From Actinokineospora alba (lineage in GTDB: Bacteria > Actinomycetota > Actinomycetes > Mycobacteriales > Pseudonocardiaceae), in contig NZ_SNXU01000001.1 in NCBI RefSeq assembly GCF_004362515.1, positions 6,138,001 through 6,202,000 of the forward strand: a DNA stretch of 64,000 nucleotides, read 5' to 3'. The position numbers and the translations under genes are program-made. Shown here one piece after another: positions 8,542 through 20,172 of this stretch; the first letter of the stretch is position 1, and each line of letters opens with the position of its first letter. The notes under the pieces were generated by a model, which was not told the origin of the DNA, ran no database searches, and saw only the letters and a program-made list of their open reading frames with translations.

Positions 8542-9238
8542 CCCGCCGCTTGTTCCGGTCCCGGATCAGCCACGCCTCGACCACCACCAGCGGCAGCACC
8601 CAGCCCAGCCAGGACGACAGGCCCGCGACGGTGAACATGAACGCGATCTCGCTCCCGCCGAACAGCGTGTCGATCTTCGGTTCGAGCAGGACCGCGGCCA
8701 GCGGGGCCCACCCACGGTTGGTGATGGTCGAGGCGGTCAGCGCGTAGCTGCGGATCATCCACTCCCGGTGCTCGGCGAACCGCCGCTGCCGGGCCCGGCG
8801 GTAGCCGAGGATGGTCGTGGTGAGCCACAACGTCACCAGCAGCACCGCGCTGACCTGCGAGAGCGGCCCGAACACCGACGTCACGCCGACCACCAGACCG
8901 GCCAGCCCGGCGGGGACCACCCCGCCGAGGACGTACACCCGGCCCGCCATCCGGTGCCACCGCCGGTGCGTGCGCCGAAACCAGGGCCACACCTGGAGGA
9001 AGCCGGTCACGATCGCGACCGTGCCGAACGCGATGTGGGCGATCAGGAAGTAGTACTGCTCCGGGAATCCCGCGGGCTGCGGCACCCGGGAGCGTGCGGG
9101 GTCGAGCCCCAGATACGGCGGAATCGAGAAAGCGAGGAAGGCGGCGATCAGCGCCCCCAGGGGCAGCACCCAAGGTCGCCGCCACCACCCCGGATGTGCC
9201 CTCGGCCCGGTGTTTCGGGTGTTCACGTCAGCAGCCAT
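8435..9238 (-). CDS. DUF2306 family membrane protein
   Basis: 267 residues with about 7 membrane helices. Segments such as FGTVAIVTGFLQVWPWFRR, HRMAGRVYVLGG and HREWMIRSYALTASTITNR match the DUF2306 / YozB-like family, in which conserved histidines suggest haem or metal binding (inference). The ATG at 9238 is chosen for its GGGGGA ribosome site; an in-frame ATG lies four codons upstream. The C-terminal 40 residues are Arg/Ala/Thr-rich and unstructured, and they are encoded opposite the end of the DUF418 gene, so this tail may be recent. Function unknown. Confidence 0.85.
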   Translation of the reverse strand: MAADVNTRNTGPRAHPGWWRRPWVLPLGALIAAFLAFSIPPYLGLDPARSRVPQPAGFPEQYYFLIAHIAFGTVAIVTGFLQVWPWFRRTHRRWHRMAGRVYVLGGVVPAGLAGLVVGVTSVFGPLSQVSAVLLVTLWLTTTILGYRRARQRRFAEHREWMIRSYALTASTITNRGWAPLAAVLLEPKIDTLFGGSEIAFMFTVAGLSSWLGWVLPLVVVEAWLIRDRNKRRVSAGRVGAGERGRPTATAPPSDRARGGAATTALRP

Positions 9239-9511
9239 CTCGTCCCCCATGCCTCGACGCTGATCTTGGTGACCACGGTAGGAACCAGCCGGGCCCGGAC
9301 CCATGGGGCGCACACCAGAATCGACGGTAGGGGTAACCCCCGGTTCACATCTGACTACGCGTAGCAAATTCAGGCGCAATGGGACAGATCGGAACGAAAC
9401 GCCACCCGTCCGAGCAGCGACTCCCCCAGATGAGGGAATTGCTTGTCGAACGCTTGGACCACGCATAACGTCCATCGGCTGGATTCCCGCCTGACCTACC
9501 CGGAGGCGAAA

Positions 9512-11431
9512 ATGCGTGACCCGCGCAGATCGCGAGCACGACAGACCGGCCTACTCGGCGCTGCCGTTCTCGTAGCCAGTGTGTTGACCACGGGCGTGTC
9601 GAGCGCCCACCCCGACCATCCCGGCGGCGGCCGGGAGGACTTCCCCGGCGAAGGCGTCGCCGACGGCATGTACAAGCAGCACGACGGCGACGAGGGCCAC
9701 CTCCCGCCGGTCAACAACAACGTCACCCTGGTCGGCAAGGGCGAGGTGACCAACCCGGCGGGCACCGGCAACACCGGCCGCGTCGCCGACGTGACCGCCC
9801 ACGGCGACTACGCCTACCTGACCGCGTTCCGCGAGCCGACGTGCCTGCAGACCGGCGTGCACGTCATGGACATCTCCGACCCCGCCAACCCCACCGAGGT
9901 CCTCGACGCGTTCATCCCGACCAGCGCCGGGTCCTACGCCGGTGAGGGCATCCAGGTCCACCACGTCGCCAACGCGTTCTTCACCGGCGACCTGCTGGCC
10001 CACCAGAACGAGACCTGCCCCGGCGTGACCCCGCCGCCGCCGAACCTGGGCGGCATCTCCCTGTGGGACGTCACCGACCCGCGCGACCCGAAGCCGGTCG
10101 CCCTGCACGCCGGTGACTTCAGCAACCCGAGCGGCGCCACCGACCCGGCGCCGAACCAGACGCACAGCATGCGGATGTGGACCAACGAGTTCGACGGCCG
10201 CACCTATGTCGTGCTCGTCGACGACGAGGAGCTCACCGACGTCGACATCATGGACATCACCGACCCGTTCCACCCGGTGATGGTCAACGACCAGCTCGAC
10301 CTGGTGCACCTGTTCGGCGTCGACCAGCCGACCCCGGACAACCTGACGTCGCGGTTCAGCCACGACATGATGGTCACCAAGATCGGCCAGCGGTACGTGA
10401 TGAACATGAACTACTGGGACGGCGGCTACGTCCTGCTCGACGTCACCGACCCGCGTCCGGGCAAGGTCTCCCTCATCGCGGAGTCCGACTACGCCCAGCT
10501 CGACGAAGAGCGGCTGGCCCGCGGGCACTCGATCTCGCCGGAGGGCAACGCCCACCAGTCCGAGCTGTCGCCGAACAACAAGTTCATGATCGGCACCGAC
10601 GAGGACTTCAACCCGTTCCGGGTGACCGCGACGATCGACTCCGGCCCGTACGCCGGCCAGTCCTACATCGCGACCCAGGCGAGCGACACCCCGCCGATCG
10701 ATCAGGACACCACGATCAGCGGGCCGACGACCTACGTCGGCGACGCGTGCGCCACCCTCCCGGCGGGCACCGGAACCGCGATCGCCGAACGCGGCACGTG
10801 CTCGTTCCAGATCAAGCTGGACAACATCACCGCCGCGGGCTACTCGGCGGGCATCGTGTTCCAGAACGTGCGCGCGGACTGCCTGGCGGGTGTGACGATG
10901 CTGGCGAGCGGGACCACCATCCCGTACGTGTTCGTCAACCGGCTCAACGGCCTGAAGCTGCTGGGCGTGCCCGGCGTGACCGAGGCCAACGCCTGCACCA
11001 CCGCGAGCCCGGCGACTGGCCCGGGTGAGTCCACCACGATCCAGGCCGTGTTCGACGGCTGGGGCTACGTGCGGCTCTTCTCGACGAACATCCCGCACAA
11101 GGCGGGCGGGACCGGTGGGATCAACCAGCTCGACACCTACAGCGTGCCCGAGGCGCAGGACGTGGCCTACGCGACCGGATTCGGTGACCTCTCGGTGCAC
11201 GAGGTCGCGATGGACCCCGACAACAGCAACCTCGCCTACATCTCGTACTACGCCGCCGGATTCCGCGTGGTGAACTACGGGAAGAACGGCATCCAGGAGG
11301 TCGGCGCCTTCATCGACGAGGGCGGCAACAACTTCTGGGGCGTCGAGGTCTGGAAGGACGAGAACGGAGTGAAGTACATCCTCGGCAGTGACCGGGACTT
11401 CGGTCTCTACGTGTTCCAGTACAACGGCTGA
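9512..11431 (+). CDS. Secreted LVIVD-repeat protein with protease-associated (PA) domain
   Basis: 639 residues. A signal peptide runs to about residue 35 (VSSAHP). LVIVD-type beta-propeller repeats recur (GVHVMDISDPANPTEV, GGISLWDVTDPRDPKPV, VDIMDITDPFHPVMV, GYVLLDVTDPRPGKV). A PA domain is inserted near 410-500 (CSFQIKLDNITAAGYSAGIVFQN), then a final propeller blade (ILGSDRDFGLYVFQY). Such proteins are exported and of unknown function, likely binding proteins or scaffolds. The ATG at 9512 has a CGGAGG site. The frame extends upstream without a ribosome site. Confidence 0.9.
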   Translation: MRDPRRSRARQTGLLGAAVLVASVLTTGVSSAHPDHPGGGREDFPGEGVADGMYKQHDGDEGHLPPVNNNVTLVGKGEVTNPAGTGNTGRVADVTAHGDYAYLTAFREPTCLQTGVHVMDISDPANPTEVLDAFIPTSAGSYAGEGIQVHHVANAFFTGDLLAHQNETCPGVTPPPPNLGGISLWDVTDPRDPKPVALHAGDFSNPSGATDPAPNQTHSMRMWTNEFDGRTYVVLVDDEELTDVDIMDITDPFHPVMVNDQLDLVHLFGVDQPTPDNLTSRFSHDMMVTKIGQRYVMNMNYWDGGYVLLDVTDPRPGKVSLIAESDYAQLDEERLARGHSISPEGNAHQSELSPNNKFMIGTDEDFNPFRVTATIDSGPYAGQSYIATQASDTPPIDQDTTISGPTTYVGDACATLPAGTGTAIAERGTCSFQIKLDNITAAGYSAGIVFQNVRADCLAGVTMLASGTTIPYVFVNRLNGLKLLGVPGVTEANACTTASPATGPGESTTIQAVFDGWGYVRLFSTNIPHKAGGTGGINQLDTYSVPEAQDVAYATGFGDLSVHEVAMDPDNSNLAYISYYAAGFRVVNYGKNGIQEVGAFIDEGGNNFWGVEVWKDENGVKYILGSDRDFGLYVFQYNG

Positions 11432-11445
11432 CCGACGGTGAGACC

Positions 11446-11474
11446 GCGGGCGGCGCCGATCCGGCGCCGCCCGC
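11446..11474. terminator. Bidirectional hairpin terminator
   Basis: GCGGGCGGCGCC and GGCGCCGCCCGC form a perfect 12-base stem with a 5-base loop, centred between two convergent genes (LVIVD protein and the 11.5-kb hypothetical). Confidence 0.75.
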
Positions 11475-11496
11475 GCTCGCGTGAGGTCCGGTCTGA

Positions 11497-11904
11497 CTAA
11501 TACTCGTCGCCGCCGGAGAAGATCTCCTCGATCTGGTCGGCGGTGCCCGCGAGCAGGCTCAGCGGCTCGGTGAACTCGTGCAGGTCCAGCGTGGTCAACG
11601 GCAGCGCGTGGCGCAGCACGACGTGGTCGCCCATGATCGCCGCGCCGCACGCGATGGTGGTGTGGCCGACCTCGGTGAGCAGGGCCTTGAGGTCGATCTT
11701 GTCGGCCAAGCCCACCGGGGAGGCGATCTGGACCCATTCGTGCTGCTTGTCGAGCACCTCGCGGGCCAGGAAGATCACCTGGGTGCGCTCGTCCTCGTCG
11801 TCGTAGTGCTCGAAGTTGAACAGGATGCGGATCTCGCCCTCATCCTCGGACAGCACGTCGTAGGTCTCGTTGACGTACGCCGCCAGATCGCCCCATGTCG
11901 CCAT
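11497..11904 (-). CDS. Conserved hypothetical protein, YbjN/chaperone-like
   Basis: 135 residues, acidic, with no signal peptide or membrane segment. The pattern of a short N-terminal helix (MATWGDLAAYVNETYDV), alternating beta strands (EIRILFNFEHYD, ERTQVIFLARE, EWVQIASPVG) and a C-terminal helix (TADQIEEIFSG) resembles the YbjN / type III chaperone-like fold common in actinobacteria. This is a fold-level impression. The start at 11904 (MATWGD) is preferred by family resemblance; an ATG at 11913 is equally open and neither has a good ribosome site. Single gene, function unknown. Confidence 0.6.
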   Translation of the reverse strand: MATWGDLAAYVNETYDVLSEDEGEIRILFNFEHYDDEDERTQVIFLAREVLDKQHEWVQIASPVGLADKIDLKALLTEVGHTTIACGAAIMGDHVVLRHALPLTTLDLHEFTEPLSLLAGTADQIEEIFSGGDEY

Positions 11905-11925
11905 GGCGATCATCTTAGGGACGTT

Positions 11926-15126
<3,201 letters not shown>

Positions 15127-15221
15127 CGCGACCTCCCGAGCGGACGTGTGCACCCAACCAAGTGCAGTCGCCGGCAACCGTCAACAGACGAATGGAGGAG
15201 TTCGTTACCAGATGCCAAAGG

Positions 15222-15773
15222 TCAGGAAAGCTGCCGATCCCTCAGCAGCGACCGCACGCCCAGCCGCCTGCGCACCTCATTGCCCTCCAACGCGTCGACA
15301 ATGACCGCGACCCCAACCCAGGTCGCCTCGACGTCGAGGACCAGTTGACGGGCGCCCATCGCCTGCCCGCCGGTGTCGATCCAGTCGTCCACCAGCAGAA
15401 CCCGGTCGGCGGGCCGCACCAGCCTGCGCGGGAAACCCAGGGTCAACTGGCGATCGCGGTAATCCGGTGGCGTGTCACGACGAACCCACGCATCACTGTC
15501 GGCCAGCGGCGAGGGATTCTTCCGCACCTCGACGAACCCGGCCCCGAAGGCGACCGCCACCAACGGCCCCAACAGACACCCACGGGACTCGATCCCCAAC
15601 ACCACAGTCGGCGGCTCGTCCTCGAACAGGCCCGCGATCAGCGGCCCAAGCGCGCCAAGCAGGACGGGATCCCGCCACCACCCCGTGACGTCGGCGTAGG
15701 AGCTGTCATCCCCCCGATCCCCCCGCCACACGAACGCCGCCCGAACCCGCTCGATGGCCTCCCGCCTGTCCAT
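15222..15773 (-). CDS. Phosphoribosyltransferase family protein (adenine/xanthine-type)
   Basis: 183 residues, cytoplasmic. The PRPP-binding motif VLLVDDWIDTGGQ is at 125-137, and an upstream loop VLGIESRGCLLGPLVA resembles the substrate hood of adenine phosphoribosyltransferases. It probably joins a purine base to PRPP in salvage, but the base cannot be assigned. The ATG at 15773 gives the normal family length; an open extension runs to 15890 without a ribosome site. Single gene. Confidence 0.85.
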   Translation of the reverse strand: MDRREAIERVRAAFVWRGDRGDDSSYADVTGWWRDPVLLGALGPLIAGLFEDEPPTVVLGIESRGCLLGPLVAVAFGAGFVEVRKNPSPLADSDAWVRRDTPPDYRDRQLTLGFPRRLVRPADRVLLVDDWIDTGGQAMGARQLVLDVEATWVGVAVIVDALEGNEVRRRLGVRSLLRDRQLS

Positions 15774-16080
15774 ACCGGAACCATAGCCGGCATCCGCACC
15801 CCGGATCGCCACCACGCGAAGGTGACGGCCCGATCCCAACGGCCTGTTTGGGTTGCGGACACCATCCAAGTCCCGCTTGACCCAGCGCAACGGGCCGATC
15901 CCAACTGCCTGTTTGGGTGGAGTGGTTTCTTTGGGGGAGAAGAAAGGCCCCTAAACTCGCTGTGGTCGTGGGCCGAAGGCTCCCCACCCGCTCTTCCACG
16001 ACAGGGGCCTTTCTTCATAGGGGCCCCAAAGAAACCACTCCACCCAAACAGGCACCCCAGCACGAAACGCCGGGAGCCGC
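15774..16080. other. Intergenic region dominated by palindrome E2
   Basis: 307 bases without a gene. It contains the nested inverted repeat 15906-16054 and, 60 bases further left, a partial copy of its outer motif (GGCCTGTTTGGGTTG at 15841-15855), suggesting a decayed neighbour. No coding potential beyond shadow frames. Confidence 0.7.
15906..16054. repeat. Nested long inverted repeat E2 (family with E3)
   Basis: Outer arms 15906-15936 and 16024-16054 are a perfect 31-base match starting TGCCTGTTTGGGTGG. Inner arms GAAGAAAGGCCCCT (15939-15952) and AGGGGCCTTTCTTC (16003-16016) are also perfect. A 7-base innermost pair GTCGTGG/CCACGAC closes the loop. It lies 26 bases past the stop of the leftward SGNH gene, so it may act as its terminator. 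It shares its outer 13 bases and the internal CCTAAACT with E3. Confidence 0.9.
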
Positions 16081-16896
16081 CTACAGACCCAGCCACGCCT
16101 TGGCATCGGAAGAGATCCGCGAGACGTACCGACCGATCCCCGGAGCCACCCCACCACACCCCCGACCCGGATCCAGCCCGTCCAAACAGAAGTGGATGTC
16201 GTCGTTGTCCGCCCGCAACCGCGTCACCCCACCGAAAACCTCCGGCTCCGTGCAAGCCGGAGTCCCGCGCTCCTCAGCCGTGCATGGCAGGAACCGGGTG
16301 AACTCATACCGATCCCGCGGCAAGTTGTCATACGGATACGCCGCCATGCTCACCGAAGCACCGGCATCACTCACCCGGTCCCCCGCCAGATCCGCCGCAT
16401 ACGTGTAGATCCCGTTGAGCCGCCGAGGCACATCCCGCTGCGGCGAAGGCATCGGTGCCTGCAGGACCCACAGCATCTTGGGCCGCGGCAGCCCCACCGC
16501 GTCCGCCGCCGCGGAGATCTCGCGGCGGGCGGAGAAGGCGTTCCACAGGTACTGGTCGTAGAAGGTCTCCGTGCCCCGCCGGGTGTGTTCGACGCACGGC
16601 GAGTAGTAGTCGTTGCCCCAGAACTGGAGGATGACCAGGTCGGGCCGCACCTCCCGGATCAGGTTGTCGAACTTCGACGACGCGGGAAGCCAGGTCGGCG
16701 TTCCCGCGAGGTAGTCGCAGATGCCGGTCCCACCCAGGGTCGCGTCCCGCAACGATGCCGGGGCCAAAGCGGCCGCGAGGGCGGAGGAGTTCTGGGCGGC
16801 GACGGAATCGCCGACGTAAAGGACCGTCAACGGTTCCGTGGCCCGGGCGGTCACAGGCACGAACATCAACGCCAACACCACGGCAAGCACTCGCAT
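16081..16896 (-). CDS. Secreted SGNH/GDSL-type hydrolase
   Basis: 271 residues. A signal peptide covers about 1-19 (VPVTARA). SGNH blocks: block I YVGDSVAAQ (nucleophile S31), the glycine block GGTG, block III FWGND, and a C-terminal DDIHFCLDG supplying Asp/His. This acyl-ester hydrolase fold resembles the extracytoplasmic SGNH domains of O-acetyltransferase or esterase systems. The substrate is not inferable. The ATG at 16896 has a GGGAGGG site. An open extension to 16968 overlaps the divergent methyltransferase and is not used. Confidence 0.87.
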   Translation of the reverse strand: MRVLAVVLALMFVPVTARATEPLTVLYVGDSVAAQNSSALAAALAPASLRDATLGGTGICDYLAGTPTWLPASSKFDNLIREVRPDLVILQFWGNDYYSPCVEHTRRGTETFYDQYLWNAFSARREISAAADAVGLPRPKMLWVLQAPMPSPQRDVPRRLNGIYTYAADLAGDRVSDAGASVSMAAYPYDNLPRDRYEFTRFLPCTAEERGTPACTEPEVFGGVTRLRADNDDIHFCLDGLDPGRGCGGVAPGIGRYVSRISSDAKAWLGL

Positions 16897-16948
16897 CGTG
16901 AACCCTCCCCAGGACCGGAGCCGGACGATAACACCGACGGGTGAGACA

Positions 16949-17503
16949 GTGACCCTCGTGAGCGACACACAATGGGATGGCGACGACTACCAGCGCCGGT
17001 TCGACGAGCTGGCCGCGACCGGGGTCGACGTGCACGGTGAGGCGACGTTCGTGCGGGCCTACGAACCCTCGAGCGTGCTCGACGCCGGGTGCGGGACCGG
17101 GCGGGTGGGCATCGAACTGGCCCGGCACGGGATCGAGGTGGTCGGCGTGGACGTCGACGCCTCCATGCTCGCCACCGCGAGCGCCCGCGCCCCCGAAGTC
17201 ACCTGGGTGCGGTCCGACCTGGCCGAGCTCGACCTCGGCCGCACCTTCGACGTCGTGGTCATGGCGGGCAACGTCCCGCTCTTCACCGCGCCGGGCACCG
17301 AGGCCGCCCTCGTCGCGGGCGTGGCGCGCCACGTCGGGCGGCTGCTCGTGGCCGGATTCAGCCTCGATAGGGGTTACACCGTCGCCGACTACGACGCCCA
17401 CGCGGAAGCGGCCGGGTTGTCGCTGGTCGAACGGTTCGCCACCTGGGACCGGGAACCCTTCTCCGGCGGCGACTACGCGGTGTCAGTCCACAAAGTCGGG
17501 TAA
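16949..17503 (+). CDS. Class I SAM-dependent methyltransferase
   Basis: 184 residues. Rossmann-fold methyltransferase with motif I VLDAGCGTGRVGIEL, motif II VVGVDVDASML, the acidic loop WVRSDLAELDLG and motif IV FDVVVMAGNV. The short length and lack of extra domains fit the small-molecule Methyltransf_11/25 group; the acceptor is unknown. The start is uncertain: GTG at 16949 or GTG at 16958, both with weak ribosome sites; homologues typically begin near SDxxWDGDDYQ. Divergent from the SGNH gene with a short shared promoter region. Confidence 0.85.
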   Translation: MTLVSDTQWDGDDYQRRFDELAATGVDVHGEATFVRAYEPSSVLDAGCGTGRVGIELARHGIEVVGVDVDASMLATASARAPEVTWVRSDLAELDLGRTFDVVVMAGNVPLFTAPGTEAALVAGVARHVGRLLVAGFSLDRGYTVADYDAHAEAAGLSLVERFATWDREPFSGGDYAVSVHKVG

Positions 17504-17547
17504 CAGAACCCTTGCGCAGCCGCGCAAACTAGGCGCACGATCGTCCG

Positions 17548-18996
17548 ATGGTGGACATGGACCGACGCACCGTCCTCCGAGGGGCGGTCGCGGGCGCACT
17601 GCTCGGCGGCCCCTTCCTCGGCTTCGTCAACCGCGCGGCCGCGGCGCCCGGGGTGTCGTATCCCCTGGGCCCGGTGCCCGACCTGCGCGACGGCGCCGTG
17701 CGGCTCTGGCTGCCCGACGGCTTCCAGTACCGCTCCTTCCACGACACCGAGTTCACCGTCGTCCTCGACGACAAGACGGTGCTGCCCGGCAGGCACGACG
17801 GCATGGGCGCGTTCAAAGCCCATGGCACCAACGTCATGCTGGTGCGCAACCACGAGGTCAACGGCACCGGCACGGCGTTCGGCGACGTGTCCAAGGCCTA
17901 CGACGCCAAGGCCATGGGCGGCACCACCACCGTCGAGGTCACCCGGTACGGCGAGGTCGTGCGCTCCTACACCAGCCTCAACGGCACGCAGATGAACTGC
18001 TCCGGCGGCCAGATGCCGTTCGGTTCCTGGATCAGCTGCGAGGAGACCATCAACGGCCCGGACGTGGGTCCGGACTTCACCGGCGTGTCCAATGTCCCGC
18101 TGACCAGGCCGCACGGCTTCATCTTCGACGTCCCCGCGCACGGCGAGTCCGACGGCGAGCCCATCACCGCGGCGGGCCGGTTCTCGCACGAGTCTGTGGC
18201 GTATGACCGCGAGGGCGGCTGCCTCTACCTCACGGAGGACGATTTCGGCTTCCCCTCGGGCTTCTACCGGTACAAGCCGCGGATGGACCCGATGGAGTAC
18301 GGGCGCCTGGACAACCTCGGCAGGCTGCAGATGCTCAAGGTCAAGGGCGAGTCCAACGCGCACCTGGAGGCCGGTCAGCCCGCGGGCACCACCTACCAGG
18401 TCGAGTGGGTCGACATCGAGGACCCGGCGCCGACGTTCCCCTACACCCCGGGCCAGACCGCACCCACCACCAACAACCAGGCGATCACCTACGTCGCGAG
18501 CCAGGGCTGGGCGCAGGGCGCGGCCTTCTTCTCCCGGCTGGAGGGCGCAGCCATCGACCGCGGCGTCGTGTACTTCACCTCCACCCAGGGCGGCGGCCCC
18601 GCCGAAACGGGGCCGGACACGGTCCTGGGCTACGGCAACGGCACCGGCCAGATCTGGGCGTATGACACCCGCGAGCAGGTCCTGCGGCTGCAGTACCAGT
18701 CCCCCGGGCCGGACGTGCTCGACTTCCCGGACAACGTCACCACGAGCAACCGGGGCACGCTCGTCGTCTGCGAGGACGGCACCAACAACAACTACATGCG
18801 CGGCCTCACCAAGCAGGGGCAGCTCTTCGACATCGCCCTCAACCGGCTGGTGAGCAGCACGGGCACCCCCAGGTTCAACGACGAGTTCGCCGGGTCGACG
18901 TTCAGCCCGGACGGGCACACGCTGTTCGTCAACATCCAGGCCAGCCGCGGCATGACGTTCGCGATCTGGGGTCCCTGGGGGAAGATCGGGGTCTGA
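17548..18996 (+). CDS. PhoX/DUF839 family protein, Tat-exported
   Basis: 482 residues. A twin-arginine signal is at 5-33 (DRRTVLRGAVAGALLGG, ending NRAAAAPG). The PhoX-like beta-propeller domain follows, with characteristic stretches NVMLVRNHEVNG, SWISCEETINGPD, FSHESVAYDREGGCLYLTED and a final STFSPDGHTLFVNIQ. PhoX alkaline phosphatases bind Fe and Ca and release phosphate outside the cell; whether this member is a phosphatase is not certain. It ends 3 bases from the stop of the convergent trypsin gene. Confidence 0.9.
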   Translation: MVDMDRRTVLRGAVAGALLGGPFLGFVNRAAAAPGVSYPLGPVPDLRDGAVRLWLPDGFQYRSFHDTEFTVVLDDKTVLPGRHDGMGAFKAHGTNVMLVRNHEVNGTGTAFGDVSKAYDAKAMGGTTTVEVTRYGEVVRSYTSLNGTQMNCSGGQMPFGSWISCEETINGPDVGPDFTGVSNVPLTRPHGFIFDVPAHGESDGEPITAAGRFSHESVAYDREGGCLYLTEDDFGFPSGFYRYKPRMDPMEYGRLDNLGRLQMLKVKGESNAHLEAGQPAGTTYQVEWVDIEDPAPTFPYTPGQTAPTTNNQAITYVASQGWAQGAAFFSRLEGAAIDRGVVYFTSTQGGGPAETGPDTVLGYGNGTGQIWAYDTREQVLRLQYQSPGPDVLDFPDNVTTSNRGTLVVCEDGTNNNYMRGLTKQGQLFDIALNRLVSSTGTPRFNDEFAGSTFSPDGHTLFVNIQASRGMTFAIWGPWGKIGV

Positions 18997-18999
18997 CCG

Positions 19000-20172
19000 T
19001 CACACCTGGCCCGCGAGGATCTCCGCACGCAGGTCGGGGTGGTTGGCCGCGACGTGTTCGAGGATCTTCCCGATCGGCGTGCCGTAGTTCTCCTGGTTGA
19101 TGGTCCGCCCCCACACCGACACCGATCCGCCGGTGATGGTCTGGAACCCGCGGTGCAGCGCCGCGGCGAACCAGGCGTCGTCGCAGATCGGTGAGCCCGA
19201 CGACCCGCCGGCGGTGTCGGTCAGGTAGCTGAGGCGCTCGGCGGTGCCGGTGACGACGAAGTTGTTGCGGAACCCCAGGCGCATCGGGTTGCCGCCGGGG
19301 TGCTGCAGGACGTTGACCCGTTCGCGCAGCGCCCGGTCCTTGGGTTTGAGGATCGGGCTGGTCCGCAGCCGCAGCGGCGGCCGCGGCGACGCGTCCGGGG
19401 CGAGCCGCAGGATCGCGTAGTCCAGCGTCTTGTCGTGGGCCACGCAGCCCGCCGACACCGCGGTGTGCACGGCGGCATCGGGGGTGTAGAAGTCGAACAG
19501 CGCCCGGATCGCCTTGCCCTGCAGGTCGAAGTCGGCCGCGCTCGCGTCCGGTTCGCTGGGGACGCGGGCGTTGACGACGTGGTTGTTGGTGATCAGCAGA
19601 CCCGGCCCGATCATCCAGCCGGTGCCGTGGCCGACGTCGGGCGCGTTGCCCGCCAGGGTCGCGGGCACGCCGTCGAAATGCCGGTGCACCACCAGTTTCG
19701 CCACCGACCGGGACACGTCGGTCCCGGTGTGCAGGAACGCCACGTCCAAAGTGTCGTCCTCGAAGATCACGACCTCGAGTTCGCCGTCGCTGCGCGGCAG
19801 ATCGTCCATGTCGGCCAGCACCGGGGTCGGGTCGTCCCCGGGGGTGGTCCGCGCGCGGCCATCGGCGGACATCAGCTCCAGCGCCCGCCGGAAGACCATC
19901 TCCTCCGGCTGCCCGCCCGCCATCGGGATCGCAGCGCCCAGCCACTCCCGCAGCGGGACCTCGCCCGAGACCAGGGCCCTGGTGGTGTTCATCCGCGCGG
20001 TCAGCGACATCAGCTTCGCCATCGGCGTGCCGCCCTGCGTCGCGGTGGCCACGAACGCCCGCGAGATGGTCGCGGTCAGCGCCGCGCTCTGGTCCGGGTC
20101 GGCGAAGCCCAGGGCGACGGCCGCCTGCTGGACTTCCCTGAGCTCGTCAGAGGTCAGATACGCGAACGTCAT
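19000..20172 (-). CDS. Intracellular trypsin-like protease with N-terminal helical adaptor (EAD-like) domain
   Basis: 390 residues. Residues 1-100 form a helical domain (LTSDELREVQQAAVALGF through EEMVFRRALELM) resembling the effector-associated domains of NTP-dependent conflict systems. Residues about 155-385 are a trypsin-fold protease with H198 (LLITNNHVV), D251 (KTLDYAILRL) and S325 (GGSSGSP). No signal peptide or membrane segment, so it should act in the cytosol. Its ATG overlaps the stop of the STAND NTPase gene (ATGA). Likely an effector unleashed when the NTPase senses a threat (inference). It is the last gene of the four-gene operon. Confidence 0.85.
   Translation of the reverse strand: MTFAYLTSDELREVQQAAVALGFADPDQSAALTATISRAFVATATQGGTPMAKLMSLTARMNTTRALVSGEVPLREWLGAAIPMAGGQPEEMVFRRALELMSADGRARTTPGDDPTPVLADMDDLPRSDGELEVVIFEDDTLDVAFLHTGTDVSRSVAKLVVHRHFDGVPATLAGNAPDVGHGTGWMIGPGLLITNNHVVNARVPSEPDASAADFDLQGKAIRALFDFYTPDAAVHTAVSAGCVAHDKTLDYAILRLAPDASPRPPLRLRTSPILKPKDRALRERVNVLQHPGGNPMRLGFRNNFVVTGTAERLSYLTDTAGGSSGSPICDDAWFAAALHRGFQTITGGSVSVWGRTINQENYGTPIGKILEHVAANHPDLRAEILAGQV

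Noticed and set aside
9354..9363. Short palindrome CTACGCGTAG upstream of the LVIVD gene
   Set aside because: Ten bases in high-GC DNA is near chance; no known regulator consensus.
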